Source: Persicaria tinctoria (lineage: Eukaryota > Streptophyta > Magnoliopsida > Caryophyllales > Polygonaceae). Taken from it: a stretch of 64,000 nt of DNA. The position numbers and the translations under genes are program-made. Shown here one piece after another: positions 54,701 through 64,000 of the stretch (position 1 is the first letter of the stretch; every line of letters begins with the position of its first letter). Under the pieces are notes generated by a model that made no database searches, had not been told where the DNA came from, and saw only the letters and a list, made by a program, of their open reading frames with translations. The stretch lies in contig JBANSL010000016.1 of NCBI GenBank assembly GCA_037127255.1, forward strand, positions 4,466,501 through 4,530,500, given 5' to 3'.

Positions 54701-57700
54701 AAGAAATTGATGTGCACTGTCTCACCTTTAAATTTGATACGGTGCTGTGAGTGCTTTCGTGTCATGCCGACTCACCTATTTCTTACATTTAAAGTAAAAG
54801 ATATTGTAAAAGATAAAAAAGACAGCTAAACAGGGTGTACCCTGGTGATCACAATGGACTTGTACAAAAAAGGCCATGTCCAAGCCACGAAGCCAAAAGT
54901 CAGATAGGTTTGAGCCATGTAGCTTAAAATGCATGGGTACGAGGCAAGCATTATCTTGTACACATGTATCTTAATCCTGTGTACAATGTCATCAATACTA
55001 GGATTAGGTCTTTTAATATATTTTTACTTATTTTTAGCCTTTTCTTGCTTTCCAAAGGAAATAATTTTTTTTAGCAAATCCTTTAAAATTCACCTTTAAT
55101 CATGACGTGTGCACTTTGATCTGTTTTTGGCCTTGATCAGTGTGTGTCAGTTGGTCTTCCTTCCTTTAAGAAGATATTTCATGATTTTTGTCCTCTTTCA
55201 AACATAAAATTTTCAGTTCATGGCTCAACAGGCTGGAGCCTTCTTTCTTGATTTACTGGACAAGATCAAAGAAGTGATATAGGTTTTATTTTAGATCTCT
55301 GAATCTGTAATGTGTTGAATTGGTGGCGTTGTTTTGCATTGTTTTGAATTAGCGGTGCCTTAGCCTCATCTATTACATGAATTGCTTGTCACTTTATCAT
55401 CCAATTGACTCAACTTTGTTCTTTGACGTGTATACTCAATGGTGCTGCACCAGGAGTTTCTGCATTTATAAAATGAAGATTCTTCCCTTACTCGACTTTT
55501 GGTAGATGGTTATGATCGTGCAATTGACTCAACATTCCTATAGTGATCAGGAGAATTTGTTACTAGTCCTATATGTTGCTGAGTATCTTCTCTGAAGAGA
55601 ACAGTGCTTTATTTTCTTTCCTTTGCCTATGTTACTTTGTCTGATTATGCTGAATCTATCTTGGGTAGGTTCATCCTTGTTCTATGTCCATTGAAAGCAC
55701 ACTGGGCAACCTTAGACTGTGTGATAAGTCTCTAGGCGATGATCATTGCTGGGGCTGGCTTTGTGACATCCGTAATCCTGGTGTTGAATCACTTATCAAG
55801 GTATTTAGCATATGTTTGATTTTTCAGTGAAAATGCCTTTAAAAAAGTTATGATATTGATCCAACCTCCTTTTCCAGATCACATTCAAGTCATACAGTCG
55901 TGACGATGAGGATTATGAAGGACACGATTATAGTTTGTGTGGTAGGCTATCTGGCGTTCGTATCGTGTTCCTCTATAGATTTGTCCAGGAGGTCAGTCTG
56001 AATATTCTTCATGGAAATTGAGCATTTTTGGGATGAACTTTCTGTTGCTAAGGCATTGACCTGCTGTATATTTTCTTCTGTTTTTATCGAAAACTTTTCA
56101 TATTTCTGCTTTTGATGTTCATAATCTTTTGCAGTTTACTGCCTACTTTATGGGACTGGCAACACCACAAACAGAGGAAGTAATTAAACTGGTGGACAAA
56201 GTTGGTCTTGAATGGTTTATTGAAAAATATGAGGTAGATGGGGCATCAGCAATCAAACTGGATCTTTCTTTTGACACCCCCATAATCGTTATTCCAAAGG
56301 ATTCGAGGAGCAAAGAGTAAGTATCTAATTTTTTACTTTCTGTTTTATTAGCTTTCTGAATTACAAATATATACACTCCTTTTGAGCTGGCTGATAATAG
56401 ATAAGGCTTACTCGCCCGCTTAATAAACTGTCGTGGTCCCTTCCTCTTAGAAAGTTAGAAATAGGTATATACACTGGAATCGATATTTAGATGTTTTGGT
56501 GATAAGGAATACTGCCATTCCCTGATTTTGTTGATTAATTTCTGTGAGATTCACAAGGCTTGGCTTTATACATCATGTTAGTAAAACTGAGATCATTACA
56601 GCGGAAACATATCTTGGGAGAATCTTGAGGAAGAACAAAGAGAAGTTTAAGTTCTTCATATTGTCTTATCATATTATTCAAAAAGAAAACAACTATTTAA
56701 AGACAAGAGATGACCTTAAAGTTTACAAGAGAAGCTATAAAGTCTGAAATTAAAGCTACAAAAGACATAATAACTACTAGAAAAACACCCTAGGAAATAT
56801 AAACCTCCAGCTAGAAAATTTAAACTAAAGCAACACATTAAATGCAACAACCAACTAATTTGTGACATAAAAGTAAAACCAATTTATCCAACACTCCCCC
56901 TCAAACTGAGTTTGTAAATCTTGAAATCCACACATCATGCCATTGTCGGGCTAGTAAAAATGGCTTGCAGTCAAGTCGTGAGGTTCCTTGTTTTGGGGAA
57001 CATGTGTGCTGATAAAACTATTGGAAGGAGAGAAGAAAATCTGTGTAGAAAAACTACTTATTTAGAGCTGTAGAAGAGAAGTTCCGTTGAGCCATCAATT
57101 ACATTGGTAGAACCCTTGATAGAACCCATCGAGTACAAGGATCTCATACACAGGAAACCAATCAAGCAAGGATCTCGCAATGAGGAGATTATGACTCTTC
57201 TCAACGACCTTATATATGCCTTATATAGGCCCCTACTAACTTAAGGCCTTATATAGGCCTATCTACGACCTTATATAGGCCTGTACTAACTTAAGACTTT
57301 TCTTCTCAACGATAGAATTAGGAAACACAAGATTATACTCCCTCCGTCTCGCAAAACTTGTAGTTTTAGCTTTATGCATACTTATTAATAATACCTATAT
57401 TTCCTTTACTTTTATAGGATAAAATACCTAAAAGCACCAATTATTACCTATAAAAAGAGCAATCAAACAACAACAACAACCCCCAGTATATCCCGCTATA
57501 GAGCGGGGTTTGGGGGTCAGGATGTACGCACTCATTCCCCGAATAGATCGAGAGAGTGTTTCCGGTAGACCCAGAACGATAGGGCAATAACCACATAGCA
57601 GTATGACTCAAAGAAGGAAGCAGAGACAGCAGGGAATAGGAAAGAGAAGGCGTAGGGAAGAAGCAAGAAAGTAAACAATGGCACGAGAACACACCTCAGA

Positions 57701-60700
57701 TCAAAACCAAAGCAAATGACACTAAACATCAGCAGCTCGAATGCTCCTCCTCCAGTGGTCTCTATCCGAAGTCATATCCTCCGATAGGTTCAGCAGAATA
57801 AGATAATGTCTGATAACCTCCGGCCAGCTCTTCTTAGGTCTCCCTATCTCCCAAATTTAGGATTTCACACCTACGAACCGGAGCCGACTCAGGTCTCCTA
57901 CTGACGTGCCCAAACCAGCGTAATCTGGACTTCGCTGGACTTCCGCAATTTGTCCACAATACTCGCAACTCTAACCTCTCTTCTGATGTCAGCATTTCGG
58001 ATTCTATCGAGTCTCGTGTGCCCAGTCATCCATCTCAGCATTCTCATATCTGCAACTTACAACTTCTGTTCTTGCGCTTTAGTGATAGGCCAGCACTCAG
58101 AGCCGTATAAAAAGAGCAATCATTACCTATAAAGATAATAACTATAGCTAAAACAACAAGTTTTTTGATACAAGTTTACTACTCTAAAGCTACAAGTTTT
58201 GCGAGACGGAGGGAGTATGATAAACTACCCCAGAAATAAGGATTTATTTCCTGAAATATGAGATAACAGACTCAATTAATAAGATAATAGACTATAAGTT
58301 ATTTTTAGAATTCCTCCTCCTTAGCTGGGATTGTATGATTTGTATCAGCCCCCTATAAATACAAGAAACAAAGGAACCCAAAAGACAAAGTAACCCATAA
58401 ACGTAGCCTAGGTAACAAAACCTAATGCCTATAGCATTGACCTTAAATCACTAGCTTAATAACAAGGCCTAAAAGTAGGCTTGGACAACCCAACAAACAA
58501 AATACAAAATAATTCAGAATAGCGAATCCCAGAATGTGCTCTGTTAACTTTCCTCTATTTCAATTTATAAAGCAATTTGCTGTTGACTACAGAAAATTTG
58601 TTGTAATATTGCAGCTTTATACAGCTTGATCTTGGGATGCTGGAAGTAAAAAATGAGCTTATCTGGCATGGATGTCCTGATAATGATCCATCTGCTGTCC
58701 ATCTTGATGTTCTTCGTGCCGAGGTAATATTATAAAGAGAATTATATGATGATCTTTTTCTTGGATCATTTATATACTACTTTTAAATGAGCAGCATTCT
58801 TGATGTGTGTCATCACCACATTAATTGTTGGTTTTTCAACCAATCAAATTATAATAAGAATTTTTTTGATAGTTCCGCAATTATTTTTAAAGTTGAAGAA
58901 GAGATGCAGTTTGAATCCGTTCTTATATGGGGAGTTTTGAATATTGTGCTAAATAGTTTTACTTTTTCAATTTTTGCTATTTATTATACCCGCCTTGAAT
59001 AATTTGAACAAAAAATCCATTAATTGTAGTTTTTTTAAAAAAAATTCCTGAACATATTTTAACATTATTTAATCAATGGGTGTAATTCAAAATATTGAAT
59101 TAATATATAATCTAAATCTATGTCTATATACTCCCTCCATATCAAAATATAAATGAGTAGTTCAAATTGATATTTTAAAAAGTCACTCCTTGTGCGGGGA
59201 TTATACTAGTTTTTCTCATAATGCAACTATTTCGCAGATTGAAGGAATCAACATGGCAGTAGGAATTGATGGTGTTCTTGGGAAACCAATGATTCATGAA
59301 GGCCATGGTTTTGTTATATATGTCCGTCGCAGTTTAAGAGATGTTTTCAAAAAGGTTCCGACAATCTCAATGGAAGTACAGGTAATATTTTCGTGAAAAG
59401 TGCATATCCTATTGGTTCCTTGATCCTGCAGATCATGCTGGTTCCTTGTCCTTGTGTATGGGCAGAATTTAGTACTGAGATAATTTTTTATTCACTTGTT
59501 TTCTTTTGTTTATGATGAGCTTATAATAACATTCTCACTGATATGAAATGTTTTTTATTTAATATTTAAGGTTAGTTCTGTTGGGTTTCATGTGCTTGCT
59601 TTGAAAGATCGCTGACTTTCTCCTTCCAACTGGTTCCCTAGCAAACAAGCTTAGCCAATTCTTAATGTTGTCCTCCCTGTTGCCAATCCAATTCCAATTC
59701 CAAACGTAGAATTTAACTTCTTTCACAAAAGGGCATTGGAACCAAATGTGGGACACTTTCAATTTCTGCGTTACAAAACTCACTCATGAGAGTGGCACTT
59801 CTTCCCCAAACTTGCACCTTATGCTTCATTTGCAGTCTGTTTGATCATATAAATGGTTTTAAACACCACCTAGTTCTCGCTGTTTTAACAACTTCCACTT
59901 ACTGCAAGAATGTTTGTGCCTAGAAATTTGGCAGATTGTCCATGGCTATTACTTGTTGCAAACTACAAGTTATGTTTGTAAGTTTTAACACCCTTTGCTT
60001 TTGTTTTATTATACATCTCAAACAGATGGAATTGTTGCACATATTGATGTTGGACAAAGAGTATCATGTAATTCTGAATTGCGCTACTACAAATCTTAAT
60101 GAGGAACCAGTACTTCCACCGAGTTTCCGTTCTGCCAAACCTGGTTCAGAAGATTCAATGAAGCTGTTGGTGGATAAAGTCAATACAACTAGTCAAAATT
60201 TGTTATCTCAGACAGTTACGATTGCAGGAGTTAGAATCAACCATTTACGGTTAGAGTTGTGTAATTCTGCAAATGAAGGGTCAAGATTGGCACAAATAAC
60301 TGTCAGTTTATTACCTTTCATTTAATAATTTTTTCTTTATTCCTTTTCTTTATTCTTGTTTACTTTGTCGCTTTCTTCTTCTTCTTCTTTTTTAAATTTA
60401 CATCTTTCTTTATGTCACAGCTTGAAGAACTTTGGGTCTCGTATCGCATGACTTCCTTGTCTGAAGCAGACCTCTATGTTACTGTTCCAAAATTCTCTAT
60501 ATTGGATCTTCGCCAAGAGGCAAAACCCGAAATGCGGCTGATGCTTGGACCGTCTGCTGATGTATATAGGCCATCTGGAGGCGGTCTCTCGTTTTCCTCT
60601 AGTAGTGCTAATCTTTTGAGATCACAATCTATAGCTTTTTCAGGTGCCGATATACCCACTGCAACCATGTTGTTATTTGACTACCGTTGGAGAGCATCAT

Positions 60701-63305
60701 CGCAGTCATCTGTTGTACGGATTCAGCAACCTCGAGTTCTTGTTGTGCCAGACTTTCTTCTTGGTGTCGTTGAATTTTTTGTTCCGTCTTTGGGAACAAT
60801 AACTGGTAGGGAGGAGTTAATGAACCCTAAGAATGATCCTATTTGTAAAAACTATGGCATTGTACTCTCTACTCCTATTTACAAGCAACAAGAAGACATT
60901 GTGGAGCTGTCCCCAACTCAACAGTTGATTGCTGATTGTCCTGGAGTTGATGAATTTGTCTACGATGGGTGTGGAAAGACGTTATGTTTAAGGGAACAAG
61001 CAGATGGTGGGGAATCACAATCTTTAAGTTCACAACCAATTATTGTTATTGGACGTGGAAAGAGGCTACGCTTTGTGAATGTGAAAATTGAGGTACTGAT
61101 TCTGTCTCTTTCTTGATTTGCATTTAAAGAATGTTTGTAATATTTTACGAGGGAAACATTCAGTAAAATTTGGACAGTGTTAAGTTATGCTGCATTAGCA
61201 GGTAACAGATAGACTAGCCTTGAACAGATTACAAGGAGCATAAGTGTGATCTGCTCTGAATATTTAATGATAAAAAGGTTTTGTGCATGTCGACACAACG
61301 CGAATTTCATCACTTTTATTATTAATTTTCATTTTTGTTGGAATTTGGGAGTGGCACGAATTACAACAAAGCATGGAAGAAACGGAATGGTGAAGAATAA
61401 AATGCTATGATTCTTTTAGATTTGCACAGTTAGAGATCACTGAATGATTTGGAGATCACCTAATGAATTTAATCTGATGTATGTTGTGCCTCTTGTCTCT
61501 ACACACTACTGTATATAATTTCTTCAGTCTTCACGTGCATTATCTTCTGTTACCGGTCAATACAAATAATGAGAGGTGGGATGCCTAATCTTTAACGTAG
61601 GAAATAGCAAGACCATTAGTTTTTTGACTGCTAATACATGCATTTATTTGTTTTTGTCCAGAATGGTTACCTGTTAAGAAAATATACATATTTAAGCAAT
61701 GATAGCAGCTATTCCACTTCTACTGAAGATGATGTTGACGTTGTGTTGCTGGACAAGATTTCATCTGTTGATGATAATAAAGGTCTGGATTACATTAAGG
61801 ATATTTCTGACACATCTGATTCCACAAGTTGTCATGATGGTGAATTGAGGAAGACACAAAGCTTGACATTTGAGGCCCAGGTACATAATAGTACTGTTAC
61901 AGTCGTTGGTATTGCTTTCTGGCATCCTAGTCATTCTCCTGATGCTTAAGATTGATATTGTGTCTGGTTATGGTACTGAACCAAATGGGCATTCGTGATT
62001 CATTTCATTTTTTGAATTCTGCTTTTTATGTGTTCTTAATCAGAATATCTTTTGCTTGACTTTTAAGGTTGTTTGCCCTGAACTTACATTTTATGATGGT
62101 ACAAAGTCATCTCAATCTGATTCATTGCATGGTGAAAAGCTTCTTCGGGCAAAATTGGATCTGAGCTTAATGTGAGTACTAAGTATATGGTCTCTGCATT
62201 TTATTTTATTTTACTTCTGTACATTTTTGTTCCCTGTATTACATAATAAATCCTATCAAGGAATCTGAGTTTATCTGAAGCTTCTACTGATGTAAGATAA
62301 CATTTTTTGCTCGCAGTATAAAGTATGTCACCATATCATCTGTCATAATAAGATGCTAGATGTTTCTTAGAAATAGATGCATATTTGATGATACAGAGTT
62401 CGTAAAAGATTAAAAGGTCCGTCTCTGAGGATGCATCGGATTAGTTTTATGATTTTGAAATTAGTGGCTCTATACCATCCCACTATGGAAATAGTGAAGA
62501 ACTAGGCATCTGATAACAAGAGAATTGCATAATTAAAGCATGTAATAAATCATATCAAGGAACCTGAGTTTATTTGAAATTTCTACAAATGTAAGATAAC
62601 ATTTTTTATCGCAGTATAAAAAATGTTATCTTACAAGTTAGATGTTTCTCAGAAATAGAGAATCCTGTAACTTATTGTACTTCTTACTTTATAATCATCT
62701 TTTGAAATAATTAGGTAATACATCATTTTGAATGCATTTGTTTTCTTGAATGTCTATAAGCTATTTAGCAAGTATATTCTGAAGTTTCATCCATCTTCAA
62801 TAGGTATGCATCAAAAGAAGATGATACATGGGTCCGGGCACTAATAAAGGATCTAAGTATTGAGGCTGGATCGGGTCTTGTGATTCTTGATCCTGTAGAT
62901 ATTTCAGGGGGATATACATCTGTTAAAGATAAGATAAATATGTCTCTGATATCTAGTGATGTTCATTTTCATCTTTCTTTGAGTGTGATTTCTCTTTTAC
63001 TTAACCTCCAAAATCAAGTTGCCACGGCCCTTCAGTATGGAGATTCGAATCCTCTGGCTCCCTGCATTAATTATGAGCGAATTTGGGTATCACCAACAGG
63101 TTATTCCCCCAACCCCTTGACAAAGATAATCAGTTGTTTTGTTTGGCCATGTTTTTCTTAAAAATAATTTGTAGTAATAGTCTCTATGCTATTTTCACAC
63201 GACTTTTTCCGATCTTGCAGAAAATGGATCACATTACAATTTAACATTTTGGAGACCTCGTGCGCCTTCAAATTATGTTATATTGGGAGACTGTGTAACA
63301 TCAAG
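36716..63305 (+). CDS. VPS13M1: VPS13-family lipid transfer protein with PH domain, VPS13M1 type (5' part, runs off right edge)
   Basis: VPS13 proteins are rod-like bridges that carry lipids between organelle membranes. Exons: 36716-36730, 38499-38580, 39257-39360, 39741-39836, 39924-39971, 40705-40755, 40989-41092, 41204-41321, 42769-42870, 42971-43171, 43564-43718, 43809-43967, 44356-44448, 44594-44954, 45161-45274, 45695-45790, 45872-45939, 48728-48848, 48941-49156, 49314-49541, 49634-49743, 49915-50011, 50821-50919, 51027-51167, 51398-51466, 53608-54045, 54190-54513, 55669-55800, 55878-55991, 56135-56316, 58615-58723, 59238-59381, 60026-60301, 60421-61092, 61662-61880, 62068-62171, 62804-63099, 63221-63305. 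About 2047 codons join in frame. The chorein N-terminus ([35 protein letters not shown]) matches At4g17140. A PH domain lies at about 835-946 ([18 protein letters not shown] to DKLIWLKGM). Exon 1 codes only five residues (MFEAH). The C2, APT1 and DUF946-type C-terminus would lie beyond the window. Confidence 0.95.
36731..38498 (+). other. VPS13M1 intron 1 (1.77 kb)
   Basis: This is the long first intron after the 15-base first coding exon. It contains no recognised element apart from the guanine-rich tract at about 38098-38134. Short plus-strand frames near 37961-38372 are artefacts of that low-complexity stretch. Confidence 0.7.
38098..38134 (+). other. Guanine-run tract (potential G-quadruplex) in VPS13M1 intron 1
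   Basis: Five G-runs of 3, 5, 4, 5 and 10 bases are separated by loops of two to four bases or fewer, on the coding strand of the gene. This satisfies the usual G3+N1-7 quadruplex rule on both DNA and pre-mRNA. It lies about 365 bp upstream of the exon 2 acceptor. Confidence 0.7.
41322..42768 (+). other. VPS13M1 intron 8 (1.4 kb), probable degraded insertion
   Basis: The middle of this intron (about 41590-42250) differs from its flanks, with more C and short frames on both strands, and it carries CACTACAAGAG near 42073, similar to a CACTA-transposon terminus. No second terminus or target duplication could be found, so I leave it as unexplained sequence. Confidence 0.3.
43398..43496 (+). mobile_element. 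Short RTE/SINE-type insertion with (TTG)n tail in VPS13M1 intron 10
   Basis: About 99 bp ends in GTTGTTGTTGTTG and is flanked by the 14-bp direct repeat ATTTTGAGATATGT at 43384-43397 and 43497-43510. Its sequence (GGGTGCGTACACCTCGG, then GCGGGATATAGCGGGG) matches, in opposite orientation, the tail of the larger element at 57466-58105. A (TTG)n tail and long target duplications mark RTE LINEs and the SINEs that borrow their 3' ends. Confidence 0.85.
46097..46178 (-). mobile_element. Old RTE/SINE tail fragment
   Basis: ACAACAACAAACAGCAACCC followed by GGGTTGTATGCATCCTTTCC and GAGAGGGTGTTTTCGAG resembles the 3' ends of the elements at 47535 and 57466, in the same orientation (tail at the left). 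It is clearly diverged and shows no target duplication. Confidence 0.6.
46434..46647. mobile_element. Tourist-like MITE in VPS13M1 intron 17
   Basis: The ends GAGCATCTTTAATTGTAGTAC and GTACCACCATTAAAGATGGTC are imperfect inverted repeats, flanked on both sides by TAA (46431-46433 and 46648-46650). The 214-bp interior is AT-rich and non-coding. TAA duplication and GAGCATCTTTAAT ends fit a PIF/Harbinger-type MITE. Arm mismatches suggest an older insertion than the MITE at 22893. Confidence 0.8.
47535..47803 (-). mobile_element. Truncated RTE-type LINE 3' end
   Basis: Starting with ACAACAACAACCACCC (a (TTG)n tail on the minus strand), the sequence runs through GTATATCCCG, GTACGCACTCTTTCCCCGAA, GTTTCCGATAGACCC and CGCCTCCTCCAGTGGTCTCT. 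The same blocks occur in the same order in the longer copy at 57466-58105. It stops just after the CAGTGGTCTCT block, so it is 5'-truncated in the 3' UTR. No clear target duplication was found. Confidence 0.8.
47860..48490. other. GC-rich intronic block with CCTAGGCGG motifs
   Basis: This part of intron 17 is markedly richer in G and C than its surroundings. Towards its right end the motif family CCTAGGCGG / CGCCTAGAC / GCCTAGGCGCG recurs at least six times between 48360 and 48475, followed by TTTTTAGAACACTGG. It looks like a transposable-element terminus or satellite-like unit. Minus-strand frames over it match no known protein. Confidence 0.5.
51467..53607 (+). other. VPS13M1 intron 25 (2.1 kb)
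   Basis: This long AT-rich intron contains one Stowaway-like MITE. Apart from that MITE I see no gene or other complete element. Confidence 0.7.
52338..52576. mobile_element. Stowaway-like MITE in VPS13M1 intron 25
   Basis: CTCCCTCCGTTAAGCAAAAC at the left is mirrored by GTTTTGCTTAATGGATGGAG at the right, with TA on both flanks (52336-52337 and 52577-52578). The segment is 239 bp, AT-rich and non-coding. Confidence 0.9.
57338..58215. mobile_element. Stowaway-like MITE split by a LINE insertion
   Basis: Left end CTCCCTCCGTCTCGCAAAAC pairs with right end GTTTTGCGAGACGGAGGGAG, extended by TTGTAGTTTTAGC / GCTACAA, with TA on both flanks. The ends are 878 bp apart because 640 bp of LINE plus one extra copy of a 17-bp duplication sit inside; without these the MITE is about 221 bp, close to its relatives here. 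Confidence 0.92.
57466..58105 (-). mobile_element. 5'-truncated RTE-type LINE inside the MITE, 17-bp target duplication
   Basis: The direct repeat TATAAAAAGAGCAATCA lies at 57449-57465 and 58106-58122. Between them, on the minus strand, the sequence begins with the C-terminal end of a reverse transcriptase ([15 protein letters not shown], then [18 protein letters not shown], then [17 protein letters not shown]), followed by a 3' UTR and a (TTG)n tail (CAACAACAAC at 57469 on the plus strand). SECWP and MRMLRWM are typical of plant RTE-clade LINEs. Frameshifts and a stop after EQKL show it is dead. Confidence 0.92.
59100..59190. mobile_element. Possible single Stowaway end
   Basis: TACTCCCTCCATATCAAAAT at about 59129 has the Stowaway terminus, but I found no matching right end in this intron. 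It may be a truncated element. Confidence 0.4.
59560..59870 (-). pseudogene. Relic of a LINE zf-RVT segment in VPS13M1 intron 32
   Basis: The minus strand encodes [20 protein letters not shown], which resembles the zinc-binding HxxxxCP segment after plant LINE reverse transcriptase (usual form EHLFFxCPFSxxVW). Stops and frameshifts surround it. No ends or target duplication are visible. Medium-low confidence, because one motif carries the call. Confidence 0.5.
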
Positions 63306-64000
63306 GTACACATTATATCTTGGATCAATTGAGATTTAGGTAACATATTCGCTTTGATACAAAGTTACCGCTGTTGTGCAAAGCGCACCCTTGATGACCA
63401 TTTAGGAGGCTACACAGTTCTTGTCATTCACTTGTCATTCTGTGTCTTGTGAATGTTTATTGCAAAGAAAAGTGCGTGTGAATTTTGGCTAGTTCTCAAG
63501 CTATACACTTTATCCTGGTATATTTGAAATTGTCTCTGCTCTTCTGTTGGATTGCCCAGCCTCCAGGATTGTCTTATATCTCCATTCTTTTGTATTCTCA
63601 TATTCTATCTTTGTTACCTTTTCTTAATAACGAGAAGCAGTACGAAAGAGCTAATTCGGCCATTATAACTACAGGATACCTGTTGGTTTGATACCGATCT
63701 TGCACAGCTTGCCATTTGGTAAAACATTTAGGGGTTTAGTTGAAACATTTTTATGTTGAGCCTTGTAACTGTTTGGGATTTCCTATGTTTTGATAGGAAA
63801 TATAAAAATTAACAAGAAGTTTTAGAGCATTAACTGAGTAGAATTTTTTAAAGAGACTTGTGGGATTGTTTCACCAGTGCAAGATAACCTTCTGTTTCCG
63901 TGCAACTGTTCTATTTCGGGATGGAATTATCATCAAATTCAAATTTTGTTTCTTGCACTCAAGTCATGATGAAAGGGACCAAGAAACTGTGAAAGCAGTC
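63306..64000 (+). other. VPS13M1 intron 38 (start), next exon outside window
   Basis: After the donor at 63306 no frame resembling the expected VPS13 continuation is seen up to the right edge, so this is intron sequence. Confidence 0.6.

Larger units (their letters stand above)
56317..58614 (+). other. VPS13M1 intron 30 (2.3 kb), nested insertions
   Basis: The right half holds a MITE with a LINE inside it. The left part (56540-57330) includes CAACACTCCCCCTCAAACTG near 56890, a phrase often seen beside Copia-type elements, and several copies of CCTTATATAGGCC (57218-57285). No LTR pair could be identified. Confidence 0.6.

Noticed and set aside
56880..57330. Copia-type LTR retrotransposon in VPS13M1 intron 30
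   Set aside because: A few suggestive phrases are present, but there are no paired LTRs, primer-binding site or protein domains.
63666..63760. Possible next VPS13M1 exon after an ACAG at 63676
   Set aside because: The frame gives IPVGLIPILHSLPF and a stop, which does not resemble the expected VPS13 continuation.

Overview
The window is nuclear DNA of a flowering plant, most likely a eudicot. It is AT-rich, its genes have many GT-AG introns, and it carries plant-only genes (cellulose synthase A, Dicer-like 4, plasma-membrane H+-ATPase). Intergenic and intronic space is full of L1- and RTE-type LINE pieces and short inverted-repeat elements (Stowaway- and Tourist-like MITEs). An asterid origin is possible but cannot be settled from this sequence. 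I found no CRISPR array, tRNA, rRNA or organelle block.

Layout, left to right. (1) 1-970, minus strand: the first four coding exons of a secondary-wall cellulose synthase closest to Arabidopsis CESA7/IRX3, running off the left edge. (2) 971-10498: a long intergenic stretch with a tandem duplication (about 2.5-3.3 kb), a GC-rich tandem repeat (4.7-5.0 kb), a 1.07-kb element with long terminal inverted repeats (7196-8265) and, 17 bp beyond it, a 5'-truncated L1-type LINE (8299-10140) with a perfect 16-bp target-site duplication. The LINE ends about 360 bp upstream of the next start codon. (3) 10499-22275, plus: a complete 25-exon DCL4 gene (about 1621 aa). (4) 25037-29788, plus: a complete 17-exon MCM5 gene (730 aa) with two E2F-type sites and a telo-box just upstream. 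(5) 30570-34089, minus: a plasma-membrane H+-ATPase gene, convergent with MCM5. Its catalytic body is intact but an in-frame stop removes the C-terminal autoinhibitory domain; decayed remains of that domain lie downstream. (6) 34090-36715: intergenic, with a Stowaway MITE and two LINE 3' stubs, each bounded by a recognisable duplication. (7) 36716 to the right edge, plus: a VPS13-family lipid-transfer protein with an internal PH domain, matching the VPS13M1 type (At4g17140). 38 exons are visible (about 2047 codons) and the gene continues beyond the window. Its introns hold several mobile-element insertions, including a LINE nested inside a Stowaway MITE.

The genes do not form a functional cluster: wall synthesis, antiviral/tasiRNA processing, DNA replication licensing, proton pumping and lipid transfer are ordinary neighbours in a plant genome. 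I did not find a convincing new molecular system. The best leads are the H+-ATPase that lost its regulatory tail, the datable nested insertions, and the strong guanine-run tracts at the 5' end of the VPS13 gene. Exon borders were called by eye from reading frame, GT/AG sites and recalled family sequences; the codon phases of DCL4, MCM5, the H+-ATPase and VPS13 all close consistently.
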